Shown: positions 32,706 to 41,727 of the stretch, piece after piece
Numbering within the stretch: position 1 is the stretch's first letter
How the letters are laid out: every line of letters begins with the position of its first letter
Assembly (NCBI GenBank): GCA_026417135.1
Contig: JAOADV010000006.1
Location: forward strand, 58,025-113,539
Reading direction: 5' to 3'
DNA: 55,515 nt
DNA from: Ignavibacteria bacterium
GTDB lineage: Bacteria; Bacteroidota; Ignavibacteria; Kapaibacteriales; UBA2268
Made by a program: the position numbers and the translations under genes
The notes under the pieces: model-generated
Told to the model about the DNA's origin: nothing
Database searches by the model: none
Seen by the model: the letters and a program-made list of their open reading frames with translations, nothing else

Positions 32706-33704
32706 ATGATTCGAAAGAACATAGACCTTTGTGGTTTGGGTAATGGCTTGGTGGATTTACTTTATGAGGTAAGTTTCGAATTGTTAGATTCTCTTGGATT
32801 ACGAAAAGGCGAAATGCGACTTGTCGATAGTAATCGGCAAAAGGAACTTTTCGAAAAATTACAAGGGCTTGAATATCGGGTATGTAGTGGTGGCTCTGCT
32901 GCGAATACTATTATTGCCTTTACTCAATTCGGAGGAAAAACTGCATATCATACGGTGCTCGGAGACGATGAATTTGGCCATTTCTATTCAGAAGAATTCG
33001 AAAAATTAGGGATTTCTCTTTTCGCTCCACACATTCCCGAACCAACAGGGACTTGCATTGTATTAATTACCCCCGATTCCGAACGAACAATGAATACCTC
33101 TTTAGGTGCCACTGCCCATTTTGGAATTGAACACATAAACGAAAGCTTTATCAAAGAAGCTAAATGGATTTATCTCGAAGGCTATAAATTTTCTTCGCCC
33201 AAAAGCACAGAAGCTTTATTTCATTCTATTGAACTTGCTAAAAAGTATTCGACTAAGATTGCCCTGACAGTTTCCGATGTTTTTATTATCAGCAATTTTT
33301 TTGACAATGTAATCGAAGTTGCACGCAAATCGGACTTACTTTTCTGTAACGAATATGAATCAAAAGTACTTACCGAATCGAAGACTTTCGAGCAAGCAGT
33401 TGAACGATTGAAACTGCTAAGCAAAAATTTCGTCATAACTCGGGGCGAAAATGGTTCCTATGCATACATTGGAAACAAGGAATATCGATTTTCTGCTTAT
33501 CCGACAAGGGCAATTGATACAACTGGTGCCGGCGATATGTATGCTGGGGCATTTTTATTTGGCTTTGTAGTTCATAAAAATTTAGAATACGCTGGCCGTA
33601 TCGCCTCATTCGCTGCGTCGGAAGTTGTATCGCAATTTGGGGCCCGACTTAGGACCGACCATCTGGCAAATCTTAATAAAAAACTTATCGAGTTGCAAAA
33701 ATGA
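32706..33704 (+). CDS. PfkB-family carbohydrate/nucleoside kinase (adenosine kinase-like)
   Basis: This 332-residue ribokinase-fold kinase has CGLGNGLVDLLYEV at the N-terminus, a GGSAANTI substrate-binding motif near 62-69 and the catalytic DTTGAGD (Asp277). The MNTSLGAT stretch and the DLLFCNEYE motif fit the adenosine kinase-like branch seen widely in Bacteroidota. It probably phosphorylates a sugar or nucleoside; adenosine is the best guess. The following gene overlaps its stop by 4 bases, so it is the first gene of the run leading into the ATP synthase operon. Confidence 0.85.
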   Translation: MIRKNIDLCGLGNGLVDLLYEVSFELLDSLGLRKGEMRLVDSNRQKELFEKLQGLEYRVCSGGSAANTIIAFTQFGGKTAYHTVLGDDEFGHFYSEEFEKLGISLFAPHIPEPTGTCIVLITPDSERTMNTSLGATAHFGIEHINESFIKEAKWIYLEGYKFSSPKSTEALFHSIELAKKYSTKIALTVSDVFIISNFFDNVIEVARKSDLLFCNEYESKVLTESKTFEQAVERLKLLSKNFVITRGENGSYAYIGNKEYRFSAYPTRAIDTTGAGDMYAGAFLFGFVVHKNLEYAGRIASFAASEVVSQFGARLRTDHLANLNKKLIELQK

Positions 33705-35044
33705 TTCAACGCTCCATATTAAAACTTGTATTTATCCAAATTTTGTCGATTTATATTTCCTTCGGGCAAAGTGGCTCCACATTTTCAGAATTTAAGGTTA
33801 AACTCTCCCGCTACTTTTCCCAAGATATGATAGAAGATATAGAGCACCAATTTCCACAAAAAACGAGATTTTCGGTTTGGGGATGGGACGTCGGCGATTT
33901 TTCTGGGGACGGAAATCCAGACCTTGGTGTTTCTATAAAGGTGCACGACGAGCGAAGAAAAGTAACCTACGTTTACCTTTTTGCCGATATCGATGGATTC
34001 CTCGAACAAGTTTTTATGCAGCCATTTGAATTTGTCGAACTACCTCTCGAAATTGGCATATCAATCAAAAACTCAAAATGTTACATAACCCAAAAGAAAG
34101 ATAGCGACTTTTGGACAATCCGAGGTTATACCTTCCAAAATGGCGTGGTTTACTTAGTCGAAGAATATGTTTCAAGAAATCTGCTTGGACATAGCCTCGA
34201 AACAAACATTTCTTTTGAAAAAAACGAAAGCATTATTAAAGTCAACAAAACAAAAAAAGCGGATTTGGATTTCGAAAGCAAATTTTTTTTCGTTCCATCC
34301 TATCCTCGCAACTCTGAAATATTTATTGGGTATCCTTCGGAAACCAAAGTTGCACAAGTCGATTACGCAATAAAAGGAAGCTATTATTGGAAAGGAGAAT
34401 ACGATTCTAATTACAAAATTAAATCTTCATACGACGACGACTATATATACCTTTCCTTTACAATCCAAGACGATATATTTATCCCAAAAGAATGCGAAAA
34501 ATGTAACGGCGATTTTGTTTCGCTATGGTTCAATTTTGAACCTACAAATTCCACATTAAAAAGAATTTTTAAACAATCGGGGAATAAATTAGTTGTGAAA
34601 GAAGTCCCCGAAGGAAACATTTACCATCTTACAATAAACTTAGGAAACTTTGCCAAAAGTTACCCAAATGTTGAAAGCATTTATTCACTCGAGCCGATGG
34701 ACGATGAGCAAGTTCGTTCTGTAAGTAGAATCAAAGTTTTTTCCACACAAACCAACGGAAACATTATCTTAAAAGTTCGCATTCCTTATAGTCTTTTTGG
34801 GTTCGAGCGAAGCCCAGTAGATTCGGACCAGCCAGTGTATATAGGATTCACAGCAATATACCACGACCTCGACAACGAGTTCCGCCCTTCCGAGATAACT
34901 CAAATTGCCAGCTCTATTTTCGACGAAACAAATCCAGCGACTTTCGGCGAATTAATTTTCATCACCGATTTTCGGAAATTCAGTTTTGCACAAAATATCT
35001 TCCTAAGCAATATCTTGAACTCACTCGAAGAATTTGGCTTTTGA
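33701..35044 (+). CDS. Secreted protein with carbohydrate-binding family 9-like domain
   Basis: This 447-residue protein has a signal peptide (about 1-22). An N-terminal domain includes WGWDVGDFSGDGNPDLGV, an FG-GAP/VCBS-like calcium-loop pattern. A C-terminal half (about 215-440) resembles CBM9/DOMON-like beta-sandwich domains, with KGSYYWKGEYDSN, DDDYIYLSFTIQDD and a C-terminal VYIGFTAIYHDLDNEFRP. The pair ECEKC might bind metal or form a disulphide. The function is unknown. It is translationally coupled both to the upstream kinase (4-base overlap) and to the downstream AtpZ-like gene (the TGA and ATG share a base). That places a secreted protein at the head of the ATP synthase genes. Confidence 0.7.
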   Translation: MIQRSILKLVFIQILSIYISFGQSGSTFSEFKVKLSRYFSQDMIEDIEHQFPQKTRFSVWGWDVGDFSGDGNPDLGVSIKVHDERRKVTYVYLFADIDGFLEQVFMQPFEFVELPLEIGISIKNSKCYITQKKDSDFWTIRGYTFQNGVVYLVEEYVSRNLLGHSLETNISFEKNESIIKVNKTKKADLDFESKFFFVPSYPRNSEIFIGYPSETKVAQVDYAIKGSYYWKGEYDSNYKIKSSYDDDYIYLSFTIQDDIFIPKECEKCNGDFVSLWFNFEPTNSTLKRIFKQSGNKLVVKEVPEGNIYHLTINLGNFAKSYPNVESIYSLEPMDDEQVRSVSRIKVFSTQTNGNIILKVRIPYSLFGFERSPVDSDQPVYIGFTAIYHDLDNEFRPSEITQIASSIFDETNPATFGELIFITDFRKFSFAQNIFLSNILNSLEEFGF

Positions 35045-35274
35045 TGAATTTAGAAAAAAACAAATACAGCTTAAAAATTATTAACGAAATTGCCCCATAT
35101 TTGAATCTTGGATGGCAACTTATAATTACTATACTCTTGTTTGTGGTTATAGGATATTTTCTTGACAACTGGTTGAAAACAGCACCTATCTTGCTCATTG
35201 TCTTTTCTTTACTTGGATGTGCCATTGCCTTGGTCAACTTTATTCGTTTTGCATTGAAAAAAGAGAAAAAGTGA
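35044..35274 (+). CDS. AtpZ/AtpI-family small membrane protein
   Basis: The 76-residue protein from ATG 35044 has two membrane helices (about 20-42 and 47-68) with GWQLIITILLFVVIGYFLDN. This is the pattern of the F0F1-ATPase gene-1 (AtpZ/AtpI) family, which helps assemble the c-ring or import magnesium. It is immediately upstream of a second small membrane protein and atpB, the canonical position. The TTG at 35041 would add one residue and overlaps the previous stop, so ATG is preferred. Confidence 0.8.
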   Translation: MNLEKNKYSLKIINEIAPYLNLGWQLIITILLFVVIGYFLDNWLKTAPILLIVFSLLGCAIALVNFIRFALKKEKK

Positions 35275-35588
35275 AGGAAATTTTAGTTGCATTCTTAATT
35301 TCGGCTACAAATTTTTTAAGTGGAATTCTTATTTATCGATATGTAATTGATAAGCCAACAAAAACTTTTAGTCGCGTTTTTTTCTCTTCCATAATAATAA
35401 GATTTTCTTTAAATATTTTCTCAATTTGGTTTTTTGTTAAGTTGCTTAAATTTGAACCACTTAAATTTGTTCTTTCGTTTATGGTATTTTCTTTTTTTCT
35501 TTTAATTTTCGAAGTTATCTACATCAACAAAATTTCAAAATTCTTAATTTTGCAGTTTAAAAATTTTACCGAAAGCGATAAAATTTAG
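35271..35588 (+). CDS. Small membrane protein in the ATP synthase operon (AtpI-like position)
   Basis: From GTG 35271, which overlaps the preceding TGA, this is 105 residues with about four hydrophobic helices and basic ends. An upstream in-frame ATG at 35217 would lie deep inside the atpZ-like gene, so GTG is preferred. The sequence is not conserved enough to name by eye. Length, topology and position between AtpZ and subunit a fit the AtpI (uncB-upstream) assembly factor as seen in Bacteroidota. Confidence 0.65.
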   Translation: MKEILVAFLISATNFLSGILIYRYVIDKPTKTFSRVFFSSIIIRFSLNIFSIWFFVKLLKFEPLKFVLSFMVFSFFLLIFEVIYINKISKFLILQFKNFTESDKI

Positions 35589-35590
35589 TT

Positions 35591-36577
35591 ATGAAAGTCG
35601 ATACACATACCAGCCACAATGATGCAAAAGAGCATTCAGAAGGTAGTGTCCCGAAAGACCAAATTTTCCCAACTTTACTCGGAAGCCTTGGAGAACACCG
35701 AGAATTAACCTTTTTCAACTATCACATAATCGATTTACCAGTAATTTTATACGACAAAGAAAACGGCTTTAGCTTCTATTCCAATTTGCATTCGATGGAA
35801 AAAGACGGCAAATATGTTTATTCAAGTACCCACAAAATTGTCAAAGCAAATAATCCTAATGAAACTCCAACAATCGACCTTTCACCATCGAGCCTTGTAT
35901 GTTTTCAATGGCTTGCTATTTTGGTATTACTTATTGCTTTCTTCCGTGTTGGAAGAAAATGCAAAAAAAATCCATTAGCCCCGCCAAAGGGTCTTCACAA
36001 TATAATTGAAACAGTAGTACTTTTTTTACGCGATAATGTTGTTTTACCTAATATTCCAAACAAAACTTTAGCCTACAAACTGTTACCATACTTCGTTGCT
36101 CTCTTTTTCTTCATTCTACTTATGAATTTATTTGGTTTAATTCCTGGTGGACATACTGCAACTGGTGCTCTTGGAACTACTGCTGGTCTTGCATTGACTG
36201 CTCTATTGGTAATAAATGGCACTGCAATTAAACAAATTGGGCTGAAAAACTGGTTGAAACATTTACTTGGCGGAGCCCCTTGGTATTTGTTCTTTATAAT
36301 GGTACCAATCGAAATTATTTCAATTTTTACAAAACCTTTTGCACTAACTGTCCGATTATTTGCAAATATGACAGCGGGTCACGTCGTGTTGCTTTCTCTT
36401 GTAGGCTTAATATTTTATCTGAATACATTGATAATGGCTGTAGTGGTCGTTCCATTTTCTGTTTTTATGTATGCTTTAGAGCTACTTGTCGCATTTCTAC
36501 AAGCATTCATTTTCGTTACTTTAACAGCAGTTTTCACTGGATTAGCAATTGGAGAGCATTCTCACGAAACACATTAG
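35591..36577 (+). CDS. atpB: ATP synthase F0 subunit a
   Basis: This is a 328-residue subunit a, longer than the E. coli protein (271). It has an N-terminal extension of about 100 residues before the first main helix (LVCFQWLAILVLL), as commonly seen in Bacteroidota. The conserved core has the half-channel arginine Arg255 in LTVRLFANMTAGH and a late helix with LVAFLQAFIFVTLTAVF. The extension contains several His residues. Together with the c-ring it forms the proton path. It starts 2 bases after the small membrane protein's stop. Confidence 0.95.
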   Translation: MKVDTHTSHNDAKEHSEGSVPKDQIFPTLLGSLGEHRELTFFNYHIIDLPVILYDKENGFSFYSNLHSMEKDGKYVYSSTHKIVKANNPNETPTIDLSPSSLVCFQWLAILVLLIAFFRVGRKCKKNPLAPPKGLHNIIETVVLFLRDNVVLPNIPNKTLAYKLLPYFVALFFFILLMNLFGLIPGGHTATGALGTTAGLALTALLVINGTAIKQIGLKNWLKHLLGGAPWYLFFIMVPIEIISIFTKPFALTVRLFANMTAGHVVLLSLVGLIFYLNTLIMAVVVVPFSVFMYALELLVAFLQAFIFVTLTAVFTGLAIGEHSHETH

Positions 36578-36613
36578 TGTCTTTTTTCTCAATAAAAACA
36601 TATTGGAGGATTT

Positions 36614-36850
36614 ATGGAACAGAACTTAGCACAATTAGGAGCATATTTAGGAGCCGGAATTGGAGCAGGAATCTCTGTTATCGGAGCTGGGCTTGGTATT
36701 GGACGCTTGGCAAGCTCAGCTCTCGAATCTGCTGCTCGTCAACCCGAATCGGCTGGCGATTTACGAACAACTATGATTATTGCTGCAGCACTTATCGAAG
36801 GAGTTGCTCTTTTTTCTTGTGTTATTGCTATGCTTTTGGCAATTAAGTAA
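36614..36850 (+). CDS. atpE: ATP synthase F0 subunit c
   Basis: This 78-residue hairpin proteolipid has a glycine-rich first helix (GAGIGAGISVIGAGLGIG), the polar loop ARQPE near 41-45 and the ion-binding Glu62 in ALIEGVALF. Having Gly63 and Val64 after the carboxylate, and no Gln/Thr Na+-binding set that I can see, suggests proton coupling. A GGAGG ribosome site precedes the ATG, which fits the need for high expression of the c-ring. Confidence 0.95.
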   Translation: MEQNLAQLGAYLGAGIGAGISVIGAGLGIGRLASSALESAARQPESAGDLRTTMIIAAALIEGVALFSCVIAMLLAIK

Positions 36851-36919
36851 AAATTTCTTCTTTTTACTTATAGTTGAAATATTTAACTGACTTTATTTGA
36901 AGTTAATATATAGAAAATT

Positions 36920-37414
36920 ATGGATTCACTTTTAAGTTTAAATCCAGGCTTAATGATTTGGACTATTCTAAATTTCTTAATTTTCCTTTTCTTGCTTATC
37001 AAATTCGGTACCAAACCAATAGCAAATGCACTAAGAGCCCGCGAAGATTATATCGCTCAAAATATCTCGAACGCTGAGAAAGCAAACCAAGAAGCACAAA
37101 AATTGCTCGAAGAAACCCAAGAAAAACTTCGTCAGGCTCAATCCGAAATGATGTCTATCGTCCAAAAAGGAAAACAACAAGCCGATGAGCATATTCGCCG
37201 AGCCACCGAAGAAGCAGAAAAGATTCGCCGGGAGAAAATCGAAGAAGCAAATCGCGAAATTAACAGAAGTAAAGAACAAGCACTTTTTGAACTTCGCAAA
37301 GAAGTTGCTCAACTAGTTGTATTAGCAACCGAAAAACTTCTCGACGAAAAACTTGACAACGAAAAGCACATACAAATTGTTAATTCTTACATAGATAAAA
37401 TTCCAAAGAACTAA
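36920..37414 (+). CDS. atpF: ATP synthase F0 subunit b
   Basis: This 164-residue subunit b has one N-terminal membrane helix (about 10-28, LMIWTILNFLIFLFLLIKFG) and then a long charged alpha-helix/coiled coil rich in Glu, Lys, Arg and Ala. That layout is the peripheral stalk. Length matches the family. A 69-base gap separates it from atpE, and its stop is 2 bases before atpH. Confidence 0.93.
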   Translation: MDSLLSLNPGLMIWTILNFLIFLFLLIKFGTKPIANALRAREDYIAQNISNAEKANQEAQKLLEETQEKLRQAQSEMMSIVQKGKQQADEHIRRATEEAEKIRREKIEEANREINRSKEQALFELRKEVAQLVVLATEKLLDEKLDNEKHIQIVNSYIDKIPKN

Positions 37415-37416
37415 AA

Positions 37417-37962
37417 ATGAGTGAAAAAAGAATTTCTTATCGTTATGCCAAGGCTATTTTCAGTACAGCAGTTTCGGAAAATCTCGAAGACGATGTTTAT
37501 CGCGACTTCCAAACTATAGAGAAAATAATTTCTTCAATTCCAGAATTACTTAGCCTTTCAAAAAAGCCGATAATTCAACCGTTAAGGAAGAAAAAATTAT
37601 ACAAGGAAATTTTAAGCGACAAAATCTCTTCGATTACTTTAAATTTTGTTCTTTTTTTGGCAGATAAAGGAAGAGACTCCCTAATATTAAGTATAGCCGA
37701 ACAATATTTTGCACTCTACTACAACAAAAAAGGGATTCTTCCAGTCGAAATTTTTCTGGCAACTGAAATCGACGATAATCTAAAGTCTCGTTTTATAGAA
37801 AAGCTCGAAGCCAACACTGGGAAAAAAATCTTGCCAAAATTTGTAGTCGATAGAACTCTTAAAGGTGGCTTTAAAGTTAAAATCGAAGATTGGGTCTTCG
37901 ATGCTACTTTAAAGAACAGACTAAACATACTTTTCGAAGAACTCATAACTGGAAAAATGTAA
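37417..37962 (+). CDS. atpH: ATP synthase F1 subunit delta
   Basis: The 181-residue delta/OSCP subunit begins RISYRYAKAIFSTAV, the standard N-terminal helix, and ends with the family motif DRTLKGGFKVKIEDWVFDATLKNRLNIL, quoted here only as DRTLKGG and DATLKNRL. It connects the peripheral stalk to the F1 head. Its place between atpF and atpA is canonical. Confidence 0.93.
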   Translation: MSEKRISYRYAKAIFSTAVSENLEDDVYRDFQTIEKIISSIPELLSLSKKPIIQPLRKKKLYKEILSDKISSITLNFVLFLADKGRDSLILSIAEQYFALYYNKKGILPVEIFLATEIDDNLKSRFIEKLEANTGKKILPKFVVDRTLKGGFKVKIEDWVFDATLKNRLNILFEELITGKM

Positions 37963-37981
37963 ATCAATATAAAGGTTTAAA

Positions 37982-39541
37982 ATGTTCGACGTACGACCCG
38001 AAGAAATATCTGCAATTCTACGCAAGCAACTTTCTGGATTTGAAAGTGAAACCGATATTTACGAAGTTGGTACAGTTCTTCAAGTTGGCGACGGAGTCGC
38101 CCGCGTCTATGGACTCACAAAGGTGATGGCTGCGGAACTTGTAGAATTTCCAAACAATCTTTTCGGTATGGTTTTAAATCTCGAAGAAGACAATGTTGGG
38201 GTCGTTCTTTTCGGGGACGACCGTCTCGTAAAAGAAGGCGATTTAGTCCGTAGAACTAAAAGAGTTGCATCGGTCCCTGTTGGAAAAGAACTTCTGGGAC
38301 GTGTTGTAAACCCTCTGGGCATACCACTGGACGAAAAAGGTCCAATCAACACAGAACAACGTCTTCCAATCGAACGAAAAGCTCCGGGAGTAATTTTCCG
38401 CCAACCAGTTAAAGAACCACTGCAAACTGGTTTGAAAATGATTGATGCTCTTATTCCAATTGGCCGCGGACAGAGAGAATTAATCATTGGCGACAGGCAA
38501 ACTGGTAAAACTGCAATTGCTATCGATACTATTATCAACCAAAAATTTACACATACCGAAAGAGCAAAAGAGCTCGGAATTCAACCAGTATATTGCATCT
38601 ATGTAGCAATAGGACAAAAAGCATCTACTGTTGCCAATGTTGTTGCAACTTTGGAAGAATTTGGGGCAATGGAATATACAATAGTAGTTATGGCAAATGC
38701 TTCGGACCCAGCACCTTTGCAATTTATTGCTCCATATTGCGGTTGCGCTATGGGAGAATATTTCCGAGATAACGGGATGCACGCTTTAATTATTTACGAC
38801 GACTTATCCAAACAAGCCGCTGCATACCGACAAGTTTCCCTGCTTCTTCGTAGGCCTCCGGGAAGAGAAGCCTACCCTGGCGACATTTTCTATTTACATA
38901 GCCGACTTTTAGAACGAGCAGCAAAATATTCCGACGAATTCGGGGGAGGCTCGTTGACTGCTTTACCAATCATTGAAACACAAGCAGGTGATGTTGCAGC
39001 ATACATTCCTACTAATGTAATTTCAATCACCGACGGACAGATTTACCTCGAACCAAATCTTTTCAATGCTGGTATTCGTCCAGCAATGAATATTGGTATA
39101 TCAGTTTCCCGAGTTGGTGGTAACGCTCAAATCAAGGCAATGAAGAAAGTTGCTGGTCCTTTGAAAATAGAATTAGCTCAATATAGAGAACTCGAAGCTT
39201 TTGCCAAATTTGGTTCCGACCTCGACAAAACCACACAACAGCAATTGCGCCGTGGGGCACGCTTGACCGAAATTTTGAAACAAAAGCAATATAACCCACT
39301 TCCAGTCGAAAAGCAGATTGCACTACTTTGGACAGCAACCAATGGATATTTGGATGATTTTCCAGTTGAAATTCTTTCGACATTCGAAACAGAATTCTTT
39401 GAATATTTAGAAACAACTTCCTACAACTTGCTCGACTCAATTATTCGTGTCAAAGATTTAACAGATGAAATAGTCCAAAACTTAAGAACTGCAGTTGAAA
39501 ACTTCATTGAATCATTCAAAACAAAATACAAATTGGTATGA
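37982..39541 (+). CDS. atpA: ATP synthase F1 subunit alpha
   Basis: This 519-residue alpha subunit has an N-terminal beta-barrel domain with [14 protein letters not shown]-loop [10 protein letters not shown] near 169-178, and the nucleotide-binding segment [16 protein letters not shown]. The [16 protein letters not shown] block carries the conserved Arg. Length and all motifs are standard. It overlaps the next gene, the heptose epimerase hldD, by 4 bases (ATGA), so translation is coupled to a non-ATPase gene. Confidence 0.97.
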   Translation: MFDVRPEEISAILRKQLSGFESETDIYEVGTVLQVGDGVARVYGLTKVMAAELVEFPNNLFGMVLNLEEDNVGVVLFGDDRLVKEGDLVRRTKRVASVPVGKELLGRVVNPLGIPLDEKGPINTEQRLPIERKAPGVIFRQPVKEPLQTGLKMIDALIPIGRGQRELIIGDRQTGKTAIAIDTIINQKFTHTERAKELGIQPVYCIYVAIGQKASTVANVVATLEEFGAMEYTIVVMANASDPAPLQFIAPYCGCAMGEYFRDNGMHALIIYDDLSKQAAAYRQVSLLLRRPPGREAYPGDIFYLHSRLLERAAKYSDEFGGGSLTALPIIETQAGDVAAYIPTNVISITDGQIYLEPNLFNAGIRPAMNIGISVSRVGGNAQIKAMKKVAGPLKIELAQYRELEAFAKFGSDLDKTTQQQLRRGARLTEILKQKQYNPLPVEKQIALLWTATNGYLDDFPVEILSTFETEFFEYLETTSYNLLDSIIRVKDLTDEIVQNLRTAVENFIESFKTKYKLV

Positions 39542-40503
39542 TTTTGCTGACTGGAGGTGCTGGATTTATCGGTTCCACATTTTTAAAGTTGTTGAATGAT
39601 AATGGAATAAAGGATATAATCATAGTCGACCGTATTGGTAAGACTTCCAAATGGAAAAATTTAATTGGAAAACGATTCTACGATTTTTACCACAAAGACC
39701 AGTTTCTTCAACTTTTCGAGACAAAAAAATTTACCAATTTACGCTTCGATGTAATTTTTCATTTCGGTGCTTGTACGGACACCACCGAAACAAATATGGA
39801 TTACTTACTCGAAAATAATTTCAAATATAGCGTAAAGTTGGCCCAATTTGCGGCGGAAAAAGATATTCGTTTCATCTACGCAAGTAGTGCTGCTACTTAT
39901 GGAATGGGCGAAAAAGGATACGACGATAATCTCGTTTTCGAGCTTGTACCTCTCAATCCTTACGGCTATACCAAATATCTTTTCGACTGCTGGGTTGTTC
40001 AAAATTCACTCGACAAGACCTTCGTAGGTTTAAAATTTTTCAATGTCTTTGGACCTAACGAATACCACAAAGAAGAAATGGCAAGTATGGTTTACAAAGC
40101 CTATAATCAAGCCATTTCAAAAGGTAAAATTTCACTTTTCAAGTCCACAAATCCAAATTTTAGCGATGGAGAGCAAAAAAGAGATTTCATTTACATCAAG
40201 GATACATTAGAAATCATCTGGAAAATTTATAATTCGAACGTAGCTGGGATTTACAATGTCGGGACTGGGGCTGCCCGAAGTTGGAACGAACTCGCATTTT
40301 GCGTCTTTAAATGCTTGAATCTAAAACCAAATATTGAATACTTCGATATGCCAAAAGACCTTTATTCACAATATCAAAATTTCACACAAGCCAAAATGGA
40401 TAAGCTTTTGTCCAAACTCGGAGAACAAAAATTCACATCGCTCGAGGACGCAATCGACGACTACATAAATAACTATCTTGTTAAAGATTGGAAATATTTT
40501 TAG
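39538..40503 (+). CDS. hldD: ADP-L-glycero-D-manno-heptose 6-epimerase
   Basis: This 321-residue SDR-type epimerase has NAD(P)-binding TGGAGFIGS at 5-13 and [13 protein letters not shown], the HldD-specific stretch. The catalytic Ser/Tyr/Lys set is SSAATYG and [20 protein letters not shown] follows, and then [15 protein letters not shown]. HldD converts ADP-D-glycero- to ADP-L-glycero-beta-D-manno-heptose, the last step of LPS inner-core heptose precursor synthesis. The kinase and adenylyltransferase of the same pathway are at 4068-5538. Here the gene sits inside the ATP synthase operon, overlapping atpA by 4 bases and ending 9 bases before atpG. That location is unusual and appears functional, since both flanking genes are intact. 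Confidence 0.92.
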   Translation: MILLTGGAGFIGSTFLKLLNDNGIKDIIIVDRIGKTSKWKNLIGKRFYDFYHKDQFLQLFETKKFTNLRFDVIFHFGACTDTTETNMDYLLENNFKYSVKLAQFAAEKDIRFIYASSAATYGMGEKGYDDNLVFELVPLNPYGYTKYLFDCWVVQNSLDKTFVGLKFFNVFGPNEYHKEEMASMVYKAYNQAISKGKISLFKSTNPNFSDGEQKRDFIYIKDTLEIIWKIYNSNVAGIYNVGTGAARSWNELAFCVFKCLNLKPNIEYFDMPKDLYSQYQNFTQAKMDKLLSKLGEQKFTSLEDAIDDYINNYLVKDWKYF

Positions 40504-40512
40504 GGAAACTAT

Positions 40513-41442
40513 ATGCCAACTCTTAGAGATATTAGGCGGAGGATTTTGGCAGTTGCCAGCACAAAGAAAATCACTCAAGCAATGAGGATGGTATCGACTG
40601 CCAAACTGAAAAGAGCACAAGATGCGATAATTAATGCTCGTCCCTATTCCTATTTGTTAAGGTCCGTACTCGAACAAGTTGCCACACATATCGAAGGGGA
40701 TTTTTCGCATCCCCTACTCGAAAAAAGGAAAAGTATTCAAAACTATTGCTTAATTGTCGTTACCTCCGACCGCGGGCTTTGTGGCAGTTTCAATTCAAAT
40801 CTAATTAGATTTCTACAAAGGTATATCAACGAAGTTGTATTAAAGGAATGCCAAAATGCAAACATTTCGATGATTCGTTTAGGAAAGCGAGGCATTTCTG
40901 GAATTAAGTTAAGAAACATCGATTATATTCGTGATATTTCTGGAATTTCTGGAAAGGTCGATTATGGAATCATAGCCGAACTTTCCCATTTCTTAATTCA
41001 AGCCTTTATCGAAAAAAAATTCGACAAGGTTATATTTATTTTCAATGAATTTAAAAATATACTAACCCAAGTTCCCTCTGCGTTTACTCTTTTGCCATTC
41101 GACATTGATGAAAGCTTAAAACAACCCCAAAAAGTTACGAAGCTTAGCCAGTCCGCCGAACGAAAACAAAAATACAATTTAATTTACCTTTTCGAACCAA
41201 ATCCCAAAGCAATTTTAGATAATATTATCCCAAAGTATGTCGAAAATCAAATATTTCGAATTATTTTAGAATCCAATGCAGCTGAACACGCCGCCCGAAG
41301 AATGGCAATGGAAAACGCAACAAACAATGCAATAGAATTAATCGAACATCTTCAACTCATTTTCAACAAGGAACGGCAAGCTTCGATTACCAAAGAAATG
41401 CTCGATATAGTCGGCGGTGCAAATGCACTAAAAAGCGAATAG
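40513..41442 (+). CDS. atpG: ATP synthase F1 subunit gamma
   Basis: This 309-residue gamma subunit begins with the conserved helix DIRRRILAVASTKKITQAM and continues with VSTAKLKRAQ, VVTSDRGLCGSFNSN and the C-terminal SNAAEHAARRMAMENATNNA. It forms the rotating shaft. The genes for the beta and epsilon subunits (atpD, atpC), which often follow, are absent from the window. The next 285 bases hold no ORF. Confidence 0.95.
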   Translation: MPTLRDIRRRILAVASTKKITQAMRMVSTAKLKRAQDAIINARPYSYLLRSVLEQVATHIEGDFSHPLLEKRKSIQNYCLIVVTSDRGLCGSFNSNLIRFLQRYINEVVLKECQNANISMIRLGKRGISGIKLRNIDYIRDISGISGKVDYGIIAELSHFLIQAFIEKKFDKVIFIFNEFKNILTQVPSAFTLLPFDIDESLKQPQKVTKLSQSAERKQKYNLIYLFEPNPKAILDNIIPKYVENQIFRIILESNAAEHAARRMAMENATNNAIELIEHLQLIFNKERQASITKEMLDIVGGANALKSE

Positions 41443-41727
41443 AAACTACCTCTGGCTATTATTTCCACTGCTTAAAATTTGCAAGAATTTGGGGTGTTTT
41501 AGCTCGTTTTATTTTTTTCAATAATTATCTGAGTTGCAAAATAGCCTTCCACCTGAGAATACCCAAAAACCATAGAATTTGATAATTTAAAATTTCTAAT
41601 TGTAAATAAGATACACAAAATAAGAACTTATGAACATATCAAGTAAAATAAGCTTAGCAGTTCAAGTTCCCAAAATTTGTTTTTTCATAAATTAGGCACT
41701 TCACAAATAAAAAAATGTAGAAAAGTT

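Noticed and set aside
36280-36846. 188-codon plus-strand ORF overlapping atpB and atpE
   Set aside because: It is an off-frame reading of two well-conserved subunits and is full of Cys, Trp and Ser typical of shadow frames.
41640-41680. TTCAAGTTCC stretch considered as a tRNA T-arm
   Set aside because: No acceptor stem, anticodon arm or CCA could be paired around it.
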